Positions 1-5,631 of a DNA stretch of 5,631 nt are shown here, one piece after another. A program made the translations under genes and the position numbers. The notes beneath the pieces are model-generated. The model ran no database searches. It saw only the letters and a list, made by a program, of their open reading frames with translations, and had not been told where the DNA came from. The stretch comes from an uncultured Collinsella sp. (lineage in GTDB: Bacteria; Actinomycetota; Coriobacteriia; Coriobacteriales; Coriobacteriaceae), in NCBI GenBank assembly GCA_902496775.1, contig CABVCF010000109.1:1-5631 (forward strand), read 5' to 3'. Position 1 is the stretch's first letter, and the number at the start of each line of letters is the position of its first letter.

Positions 1-72
1 AGGGCCTTCTTTCAGAAACTATGTCCCACTCTGGACGCGGATTCTGGGATGCATTTTCCGCGACGGCGTTGG
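1..72. other. Non-coding segment downstream of the antiporter gene
   Basis: This stretch follows the antiporter stop codon (TAG on the minus strand, 75-73) and runs to the window edge. It is visibly less GC-rich than the genes beside it. TCCCA at 24-28 can pair with TGGGA at 45-49, a 5-bp stem with a 16-nt loop, and G-T pairs could add two more. TTTC and GAAA (10-13 and 15-18) form a small palindrome. AGGGCCTTCTTTC at 1-13 looks like the right arm and T-rich tail of a terminator whose left arm would lie outside the window; that is inference only. No convincing gene lies here, and the open frames crossing it are continuations of shadows of the antiporter. Confidence 0.4.
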
Positions 73-1635
73 CTACCTGCCGTCGTCGTCCTGGGCTTCA
101 TCGCGCGCATAGAGCTCCAGCATGCGGCGGCGGTATTCGCGCACGGCGAGCTTGGCGCGCTCCAGGCGGCGACGCTCGCGCGGGGTCAGCTCGGACGGGT
201 CGACCTCATCACCATAGGTCTTATCGGCAAGAAGATGCGCCGCGTCCACGATGCGGGCATCGATGTGGCCGCTCGCCGCCTCGGCGGAAAGACGCTCGGC
301 AATCGTATCGAGCGTAGGCAAGCCCTCGAATACGCGACCATGGCCATGCGAGGTCAGCAGCTCGTGCTCACGTGCGAGCAGGCTCGCCAAATCGTGATGG
401 GCGCGCAGGATGTCGAGCGCATCGGATGGATGCTCGGCAACTTCTGCCACGGCGGCGACCGGCGCGGCATCCACCACGCGGTAGAAGAGCTGCGCGAGCA
501 ATGGCATCAAGAACACCGTGATGGCACCGGCGGCAACCATGACCGACGCAATATCTTGCGACAGCGCGCCCGCGTTGACGGCAACGCTCGTAACGGCAAC
601 GATGATCGGCAGGGCCGTGGTGCAGTACAGGGCCACGGTAATGCGACCATACGCCGACACATCGCGCGTCGCAGGACAAATGCTCATGGAAATAAGAATG
701 GGCACGGCACGAATAATCAACAACGCCACGATAAAGCCCACGAGCAGACCCGGGCGCGACGCCACGGCCGTCAGATCGATCTTTGCGCCCGATACGGTAA
801 AGAATACCGGAATCAAAAAGCCGTAGGCCAGGCCATCGAGCTTGGTCTCGAGCGTATGGTTGCCCTCGGGGATGATGTAGCGCAAGACAAAGCCGGCGGC
901 AAAAGAACCCAACACGATGTCGAGATCAAAGACAGCCGAGAACGCCACGAGCGTGACCAGGATGAGCACCGTCAGGCGCACGAAGGTCTGCGACGTGGTA
1001 TCGGCGCGTTCCTCGACAAACGCAAAGAAGCGGCTGCCGACGCGCTTGGAGCGGCTCGGGACCACGGCCAGCAACACGCAAACCACCGCAAACAAGCCAA
1101 GGATAACGAGCGTTTGGATGCCAGTGCGGGCAGACAACAGCACCGACATGGCGAGCACGGGACCGAGCTCGCCCCAAGTGCCATACGCGAGAATCGAGTC
1201 GCCCACGCGCGTGCCGGTGAGCGAGCGCTCACGCATAATGGGCACGAGCGTACCGAGCGCCGTCGAAGTGAGGGCAAGCGTCACGGCGATACCGTCGAAA
1301 TGACTGACTGAGAACCACGGGGTAAAGCGCACGGCAAGCCAGGCGATACCAAACGTGACGACCCACGTCGCCAAGCCGTAGCGCCCCTCGACGCCCGTGA
1401 TGCTCTTGGGGTCGATCTCAAAGCCGGCAAGCAGGAACAAAAAGGCCAGGCCCAGCTCGGACACAAGCGAGACCTCAGCATCTACATGGATGACGCCGAG
1501 CATATGGGGTCCCAGCACCGCGCCGAGCACGAGCAAAAAGACCGTCTCGGGAACGGGTTTTCCGGGAATCGCCGAGGCGATAAAAGGACTCGCAAAGGCC
1601 ACGAGTGCGATGATGGCGAGCGAAACGAATGCCAT
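73..1635 (-). CDS. Cation:proton antiporter (Na+/H+ exchanger fold, CPA2-like)
   Basis: The product is a 520-residue inner-membrane protein, probably exchanging Na+ or K+ for H+ to control pH and ion balance. Residues 1-388 hold about 12-13 hydrophobic segments separated by short loops, as in the Na_H_Exchanger family (PF00999). Family-like stretches are PVPETVFLLVLGAVLGPHML (28-46), LAFLFLLAGFEID (63-75), TSTALGTLVPIMRE (123-136), GELGP (155-159), LGSFAAGFVLR (242-252) and GFLIPVFFTVSGAKIDL (272-288). Glu156 in GELGP sits where many relatives carry the ion-binding Asp, so it is the likely exchange residue (inference). Residues about 389-520 form a hydrophilic tail with a His-containing part (412-432) and a highly basic helix (484-508). 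It shows no GxGxxG nucleotide-binding motif, so no TrkA-N/RCK domain is evident. The ATG at 1635 follows an AGAAAGG ribosome site and opens directly into the first membrane helix. It is divergent from purL and seems to be a single-gene unit. The transported ion cannot be read from sequence. Confidence 0.9.
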   Translation of the reverse strand: MAFVSLAIIALVAFASPFIASAIPGKPVPETVFLLVLGAVLGPHMLGVIHVDAEVSLVSELGLAFLFLLAGFEIDPKSITGVEGRYGLATWVVTFGIAWLAVRFTPWFSVSHFDGIAVTLALTSTALGTLVPIMRERSLTGTRVGDSILAYGTWGELGPVLAMSVLLSARTGIQTLVILGLFAVVCVLLAVVPSRSKRVGSRFFAFVEERADTTSQTFVRLTVLILVTLVAFSAVFDLDIVLGSFAAGFVLRYIIPEGNHTLETKLDGLAYGFLIPVFFTVSGAKIDLTAVASRPGLLVGFIVALLIIRAVPILISMSICPATRDVSAYGRITVALYCTTALPIIVAVTSVAVNAGALSQDIASVMVAAGAITVFLMPLLAQLFYRVVDAAPVAAVAEVAEHPSDALDILRAHHDLASLLAREHELLTSHGHGRVFEGLPTLDTIAERLSAEAASGHIDARIVDAAHLLADKTYGDEVDPSELTPRERRRLERAKLAVREYRRRMLELYARDEAQDDDGR

Positions 1636-1641
1636 GTGATG

Positions 1642-1648
1642 CCTTTCT
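1642..1648 (-). promoter_or_regulatory. Ribosome binding site of the antiporter gene
   Basis: On the minus strand this reads AGAAAGG, a good Shine-Dalgarno match, six bases upstream of the ATG at 1635-1633. It supports that ATG as the start. Confidence 0.7.
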
Positions 1649-1662
1649 CTTGTTTGCGCTTC

Positions 1663-1671
1663 ACTGTAGCA
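1663..1671 (-). promoter_or_regulatory. Extended -10 promoter element for the antiporter gene
   Basis: On the minus strand this reads TGCTACAGT: a TACAGT -10 hexamer preceded by the TGn extension that can make up for a weak -35. The nearest -35-like hexamer, TTGAGG, lies only 13 bases upstream, too close for a standard sigma-70 spacing. Transcription would start near 1656, giving a leader of about 20 nt that includes the AGAAAGG ribosome site. Called by eye. Confidence 0.45.
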
Positions 1672-1704
1672 CCCTCGCCGTCCTCAACGCGCCGCGAGCT
1701 GTCG

Positions 1705-1710
1705 TATCAT
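1705..1710 (+). promoter_or_regulatory. Candidate -10 box for purL
   Basis: TATCAT matches the -10 consensus at five of six positions and lies in the only A/T-rich patch upstream of purL. No good -35 sits 16-18 bases upstream (CCTCAA at 1682-1687) and there is no TGn extension, so an activator may be needed or the call may be wrong. A start near 1717 would give a purL leader of about 100 nt. The box lies about 35 bases from the opposing antiporter -10, so RNA polymerase bound at one promoter could hinder the other. Confidence 0.35.
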
Positions 1711-1819
1711 AGTGAGGTTTACAAACATGTGGCTCAAGGCGACCGCAGGGCAGACCCCGCAAACCGACCGCTGCCGCATACCGTACCGTACGCCCAACCG
1801 ATCAGGAAGGCAGGAACCA
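1711..1819 (+). promoter_or_regulatory. purL 5' leader with small repeats and possible hairpin
   Basis: The leader holds a direct repeat of CGACCGC (1740-1746 and 1765-1771, 25-base period). GGCAG at 1749-1753 can pair with CTGCC at 1771-1775. TACCG is repeated at 1779-1783 and 1784-1788, and an odd palindrome CGTAC-C-GTACG lies at 1782-1792. I do not recognise a purine, PRPP or ZTP riboswitch consensus, nor a Bacillus-type PurBox. The leader carries no stop codon in the purL frame. Any regulatory role for these repeats is inference. Confidence 0.3.
1804..1814 (+). promoter_or_regulatory. Ribosome binding site of purL
   Basis: AGGAAGG at 1804-1810 lies nine bases before the ATG at 1820, and a second AGG at 1812-1814 lies five bases before it. 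Either can pair with the 16S 3' end. This decides the purL start over the in-frame GTG at 1712 and ATG at 1727. Confidence 0.7.
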
Positions 1820-4800
1820 ATGGTCTCTCGTATCTACGTGGAGAAGAAACCCGGGTTCGACGTCGAGGCTCAGCAGCTCAAGGGCGAGCTGACCGAAATT
1901 CTCGGCATCAAGGGCATCGAGGCCCTGAGGATCATCAACCGCTACGACGTCGAGGGCATCGACGAGGAGCTTTTCCGCTCCTGCGTGCCGACCGTCTTTA
2001 GCGAGCCCCAGGTCGATGTGACCTACGACGAGCTCCCCGCAAGCGATGGCGCCGTCTTTGCCGTCGAATTCCTGCCTGGCCAGTTTGACCAGCGCGCCGA
2101 CTCCGCCAGCGAGTGCGTGCAGCTCATCAGCCAGGGCGAGCGCCCCGCCGTGCGCTCCGCCAAGGTCTATATCATCTCGGGCGCTCTGGACGAAGCCGCC
2201 ATCGAGGCCATCAAGCACTACGTGGTGAACCCCGTCGAGGCGCGCATCGCCTCGCTCGACCTGCCCGAGACGCTGTACATGGAGACTCCCGAGCCCCAGC
2301 CCGTCGAGGTGCTCGACGGCTTCCGCAAGCTCGACGAGGCCGGCCTTGCCGCCTTTATCGCCGATCGCGGCCTTGCCATGGACGAGGCAGACATCGCCTT
2401 CTGCCAGCAGTACTTCCGCGATGAGGACCGCGACCCCACCATCACCGAGATCCGCGTAATCGACACCTATTGGTCCGACCACTGCCGCCACACCACTTTC
2501 GGCACCGTCCTGGACGACGTGACGATCGACGACGCCGTGGTGCAGCAGGCCTTCGACCGCTACATGGAGATGCGCCATGAGCTCGGTCGCGACGCCAAGC
2601 CCGTCTGCCTCATGGACATGGGCACCATCGGCGCCAAGTACCTCAAGAAGACCGGCGTCATGACCGATGTCGATGAGTCCGAGGAGATCAACGCCTGCAC
2701 CGTCAAGGTGAAGGTCGATGTCGATGGCGAGGACCAGGACTGGCTATTCCTCTTTAAGAACGAGACCCACAACCACCCGACCGAGATCGAGCCCTTCGGC
2801 GGTGCCGCCACCTGCGTGGGCGGCGCCATCCGCGACCCGCTCTCGGGCCGCAGCTACGTGTACCAGGCCATGCGCGTCACCGGCGCCGGCGACCCCACCG
2901 TCCCGGTTTCCGAGACGCTCGAGGGCAAGCTGCCGCAGCGCAAGCTCGTGACCACTGCCGCCGCCGGCTACTCCAGCTACGGCAACCAGATCGGCCTTGC
3001 CACCGGTCAGGTCAACGAGCTCTATCACCCCGGCTACGTGGCCAAGCGCATGGAGGTCGGCGCCGTCGTGGGCGCTACCCCGGCAAACCACGTGCGCCGC
3101 GAGTGCCCCGTCCCCACCGACAAGATCATCCTGCTGGGCGGCCGCACCGGCCGCGATGGCATCGGTGGCGCCACCGGCTCCTCCAAGACCCAGAACACCG
3201 AGTCCATCGAGACCTCGGGCGCCGAGGTCCAGAAGGGCAACGCCCCGGTCGAGCGCAAGCTGCAGCGCCTCTTCCGCCGCGGCGACGCCTGCCGCCTGAT
3301 CAAGCGCTGCAACGACTTTGGCGCCGGCGGCGTCTCGGTCGCCGTGGGCGAGCTTGCCGACGGCCTGTATGTCGACCTGGACACCGTGACCAAGAAGTAC
3401 GACGGCCTGGACGGCACCGAGCTCGCTATCTCTGAGTCCCAGGAGCGTATGGCCTGCGCCGTCGCCGACGGTGACGTCGAGGAGTTCATGGGCTACGCCG
3501 CCGAGGAGAACCTCGAGGCGACCGTTATCGCCGAGGTTACCGCCGAGCCGCGCATGCGCATGGCCTGGAACGGCGTCGCCATCGTCGACCTGTCCCGCGA
3601 GTTCCTCAACTCCAACGGCGCACCCAAGCACCAGGTCGCCCACGTGTGCGCCCGTAGCGTGTGGCAGCCCAGCTGGGCCGGCACCACGCTCGCTGAACGC
3701 ATGACCTCGCTCGTTACCGACCTCAACGTCGCTTCCAACAAGGGCCTTTCCGAGCGCTTCGACTCCACCATCGGTGCCGCAACCGTGCTCATGCCCTTTG
3801 GCGGCAAGACGCAGCTCACCCCGAGCTCGGCCATGGTCGCCAAGTTCCCCGTGGACGGCGAGACCACCACGGCGAGCGCCATGGCATGGGGCTTTAACCC
3901 CTATCTGATGGAAGCCGACCAGTTTGCGGGCGCCTACCTGTCCGTGGTCGAGTCCATCGCCAAGCTCGTGGCTGCCGGCTTTGAGCACAAGCGCGCCTAT
4001 CTCTCCTTCCAGGAGTACTTCGAGCGCCTGCGCACCGAGGCCGAGCGCTGGGGCAAGCCCATGGCTGCCGTCCTGGGTGCCCTCATGGCCCAGGTCGACC
4101 TGGGTGCCGGCGCCATCGGCGGCAAGGACTCCATGAGCGGTTCGTTTGAGGACGAGGCCGGCGAACTCAACGTTCCGCCGACCCTGATCAGCTTCGCCGT
4201 CGCTGTGGGCAGGGCCGCCCGTGCCGTCTCGCCCGAGTTCAAGGGCCTCACGCACCGCGTCGTCCGCATCGCCCCCGCTACCTATGGCGAGGACTACCGT
4301 CCCGACGCTCAGCAGCTGCTCTCCGCGTTTGACGCCGTCGAGGCGCTCACTGCTACCGGCAACGCCCTGGCCATCTCCACGCCCGGCTACGGCTGCGGCG
4401 CCGAGAGCCTCTTTAAGATGTGCGTCGGTAACCAGATCGGTATCGAGCTTGCCGAGGATGTAGACGTGGAGAGCCTCTTCACCCCGCTCTACGGCAGCTT
4501 TATCGTCGAGCTCGCCGAGGACGCCGAGCTGCCCGAGGTCGCCGACGGCGTTGTTCTCGAGCCCCTGGGCACCACCGTCGAGGGCTATGTCATCGACACC
4601 GGCTCCGAGGTCATCGAGCTCGCCGAGCTCCAGGAGGCCTGGGAGAGCGGCATCGAGGGCGTCTTCGCCTACCGCAGCGCCGGCGAGACCCCCGAGGTCG
4701 AGACCATCGACTTCCGCGCCAAGGATATCCACGTGTACGGCGGCGCCAAGATCGCCCGCCCGCGCGTGATCATCCCCGTGTTCCCCGGCAACAACTGCGA

Positions 4801-5566
4801 GTACGACAGCGCCCGCGCCTTCCGTGCCGCCGGTGCCGAGGCCGACACCTTCGTGATCAACAACCTCACGCCCGAGGCCGTCGCCGAGAGCACCCACGAG
4901 CTTGCCCGCCGCATCCGTGCAAGCCAGATCGTTATGATCCCCGGCGGCTTCTCGGGCGGCGACGAGCCCGACGGCTCTGCCAAGTTCATCACGGCGTTCT
5001 TCCGCGCTCCCGAGGTCACCGAGGCAGTCCGCGACCTGCTCAAGGCCCGCGATGGCCTGATGCTGGGCATCTGCAACGGCTTCCAGGCCCTGATCAAGCT
5101 CGGCCTGGTGCCCTACGGCGACATCGTCGACGCCACGCCCGATGCGCCCACGTTGACGTTCAACACCATCGGTCGCCACCAGAGCCGTCTGGTGCGCACC
5201 CGCATCTCGTCCAACTTGTCCCCGTGGCTGTCGCAGTGCAGCCTGGACGACCCCTATACCGTCGCCATCAGCCACGGCGAGGGCCGCTTTGTCGCCAATG
5301 ACGAAGTGCTCGCCCAGCTGATCGCCAACGGCCAGGTCGCCACGCAGTACGTGGGCGAGAACGGCAAGCCCAGCATGGACCTTTCCGTCAACCCCAACGG
5401 CTCCGCACTCGCCATCGAGGGCATCACGAGCCCCGACGGCCGTGTCCTGGGCAAGATGGGCCATGCCGAGCGTCGCGGCGACAACCTGTACCGCAACGTG
5501 CCCGAGCATGTCCCCGGCGACAAATTCATGCCGATCTTTGAGAGCGGCGTAGCCTACTTCGCTTAA
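1820..5566 (+). CDS. purL: Phosphoribosylformylglycinamidine synthase, single-chain (FGAM synthase)
   Basis: This cytoplasmic enzyme converts FGAR, glutamine and ATP to FGAM, step four of de novo purine synthesis. At 1248 residues it has the full length of the single-chain form, with synthetase and glutaminase in one polypeptide, so separate PurS and PurQ subunits should not be needed. The N-terminal region (MVSRIYVEKKPGFDVEAQ, about 1-165) replaces PurS. A linker and the synthetase core follow, with YWSDHCRHTTF (217-227), FKNETHNHPTEIEPFGGAA (312-330), GGRTGRDGIGGATGSSK (440-456), CNDFGAGGVSVAVGELADG (497-515) and GGKDSMSGSF (767-776). The C-terminal glutamine amidotransferase spans about 980-1248, with PVFPGNNCEYD (986-996), PGGFSGGDE (1041-1049), the nucleophile Cys1085 in GICNGFQ, and His1215 and Glu1217 in GHAERR, matching the Cys-His-Glu triad of E. 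coli PurL. All key residues look intact and the frame is unbroken. The ATG at 1820 has a good ribosome site and matches the usual family N-terminus. Codon use is strongly G/C-ending, suggesting good expression. Confidence 0.97.
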   Translation: MVSRIYVEKKPGFDVEAQQLKGELTEILGIKGIEALRIINRYDVEGIDEELFRSCVPTVFSEPQVDVTYDELPASDGAVFAVEFLPGQFDQRADSASECVQLISQGERPAVRSAKVYIISGALDEAAIEAIKHYVVNPVEARIASLDLPETLYMETPEPQPVEVLDGFRKLDEAGLAAFIADRGLAMDEADIAFCQQYFRDEDRDPTITEIRVIDTYWSDHCRHTTFGTVLDDVTIDDAVVQQAFDRYMEMRHELGRDAKPVCLMDMGTIGAKYLKKTGVMTDVDESEEINACTVKVKVDVDGEDQDWLFLFKNETHNHPTEIEPFGGAATCVGGAIRDPLSGRSYVYQAMRVTGAGDPTVPVSETLEGKLPQRKLVTTAAAGYSSYGNQIGLATGQVNELYHPGYVAKRMEVGAVVGATPANHVRRECPVPTDKIILLGGRTGRDGIGGATGSSKTQNTESIETSGAEVQKGNAPVERKLQRLFRRGDACRLIKRCNDFGAGGVSVAVGELADGLYVDLDTVTKKYDGLDGTELAISESQERMACAVADGDVEEFMGYAAEENLEATVIAEVTAEPRMRMAWNGVAIVDLSREFLNSNGAPKHQVAHVCARSVWQPSWAGTTLAERMTSLVTDLNVASNKGLSERFDSTIGAATVLMPFGGKTQLTPSSAMVAKFPVDGETTTASAMAWGFNPYLMEADQFAGAYLSVVESIAKLVAAGFEHKRAYLSFQEYFERLRTEAERWGKPMAAVLGALMAQVDLGAGAIGGKDSMSGSFEDEAGELNVPPTLISFAVAVGRAARAVSPEFKGLTHRVVRIAPATYGEDYRPDAQQLLSAFDAVEALTATGNALAISTPGYGCGAESLFKMCVGNQIGIELAEDVDVESLFTPLYGSFIVELAEDAELPEVADGVVLEPLGTTVEGYVIDTGSEVIELAELQEAWESGIEGVFAYRSAGETPEVETIDFRAKDIHVYGGAKIARPRVIIPVFPGNNCEYDSARAFRAAGAEADTFVINNLTPEAVAESTHELARRIRASQIVMIPGGFSGGDEPDGSAKFITAFFRAPEVTEAVRDLLKARDGLMLGICNGFQALIKLGLVPYGDIVDATPDAPTLTFNTIGRHQSRLVRTRISSNLSPWLSQCSLDDPYTVAISHGEGRFVANDEVLAQLIANGQVATQYVGENGKPSMDLSVNPNGSALAIEGITSPDGRVLGKMGHAERRGDNLYRNVPEHVPGDKFMPIFESGVAYFA

Positions 5567-5581
5567 TACGTTTCCATCGGG

Positions 5582-5587
5582 TACAAT
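5582..5587 (+). promoter_or_regulatory. Possible -10 box downstream of purL
   Basis: TACAAT matches the -10 consensus at five of six positions, 15 bases after the purL stop. No acceptable -35 is found 16-18 bases upstream and there is no TGn extension. It may serve a gene beyond the window, or be chance. Confidence 0.2.
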
Positions 5588-5592
5588 CCCCT

Positions 5593-5608
5593 CGGGTAAC
5601 AACACCCG
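5593..5608 (+). other. Small hairpin CGGGT / ACCCG downstream of purL
   Basis: CGGGT (5593-5597) and ACCCG (5604-5608) form a perfect 5-bp stem around an AACAAC loop. The right arm shares bases 5605-5608 with the larger hairpin that follows, so the two cannot form at once. Confidence 0.4.
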
Positions 5609-5631
5609 CCACCGGCACCCCCGGCGGCGGG
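5605..5631 (+). terminator. Probable purL terminator hairpin, cut by the window edge
   Basis: CCCGCC (5605-5610) pairs with GGCGGG (5626-5631), and CCGG (5612-5615) with CCGG (5621-5624). One A-C mismatch separates the two stem parts and the loop is CACCC. This gives ten G-C pairs, with the stem ending exactly at the window edge, 38 bases after the purL stop. A run of T just beyond the window would make it a standard Rho-independent terminator, but that part is not visible. Confidence 0.55.

Noticed and set aside
49..1311. 420-codon plus-strand open frame opposite the antiporter
   Set aside because: The translation is rich in Arg, His, Gln and Gly with no domain motif. The minus strand encodes a coherent multi-helix antiporter with a good ribosome site.
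1712..1819. Upstream GTG (1712) or ATG (1727) as the purL start
   Set aside because: Neither has a Shine-Dalgarno sequence, and the extension does not resemble family N-termini. The start at 1820 has both a good ribosome site and the expected MVxRIYVEKKPGF beginning.
1717..1819. Purine, PRPP, ZTP or tetrahydrofolate riboswitch in the purL leader
   Set aside because: I compared the leader by eye with the conserved cores I remember for these classes and found no match.
1802..2578. 258-codon minus-strand open frame over the purL start
   Set aside because: It is another codon-bias shadow. It is rich in Val, Asp, Gly and Leu, matches no family I know, and would cover the purL ribosome site.
5217..5290. 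His1152 of the ISHGEGR motif as the glutaminase triad histidine
   Set aside because: In E. coli PurL the triad His and Glu lie close to the C-terminus in an HxE pattern, which fits His1215/Glu1217 in GHAERR better.
2744..5605. Very long minus-strand open frame (953 codons) opposite purL
   Set aside because: It is the mirror of strong G/C-ending codon bias in purL, which removes stops from one antisense frame. The translation is low-complexity, rich in Gly, Ala, Asp, Leu and Val, with no domain motif, while purL is a full-length recognised enzyme.

Overview
This is a GC-rich bacterial window carrying two complete, divergently transcribed housekeeping-type genes. The left gene, on the minus strand, encodes a 520-residue membrane cation:proton antiporter of the Na+/H+ exchanger fold. 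The right gene, on the plus strand, is purL, encoding the large single-chain form of phosphoribosylformylglycinamidine synthase (1248 residues). The PurL sequence belongs to the form seen in Bifidobacterium, Coriobacteriia and many Firmicutes, which starts with a VEKKPGFDVEAQ-like motif. With the high GC content and strong third-position G/C bias of purL, this suggests a high-GC gut Actinomycetota, most likely a Collinsella-like member of the Coriobacteriia. That assignment comes from remembered family features, not a search.

Layout: positions 1-72 are a short non-coding segment downstream of the antiporter, less GC-rich than its surroundings, with a possible hairpin. Positions 73-1635 (minus) hold the antiporter. 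Positions 1636-1819 are the shared divergent control region, with a Shine-Dalgarno sequence for each gene, a good extended -10 box for the antiporter and a weaker -10 for purL, plus small repeats in the purL leader. Positions 1820-5566 hold purL. Positions 5567-5631 are the purL downstream region. It ends in a very GC-rich hairpin that the window edge cuts off, probably the purL terminator, and a smaller upstream hairpin overlaps it and could compete with it.

The two genes have no obvious shared pathway. PurL performs the fourth step of de novo purine synthesis in the cytoplasm, and the antiporter handles ion or pH balance at the membrane. They share only the control region between them. I see no mobile element, CRISPR array, tRNA or rRNA, and nothing that amounts to a new biological system. 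The points most worth checking are the edge elements, the unusual C-terminal tail of the antiporter and the purL leader.
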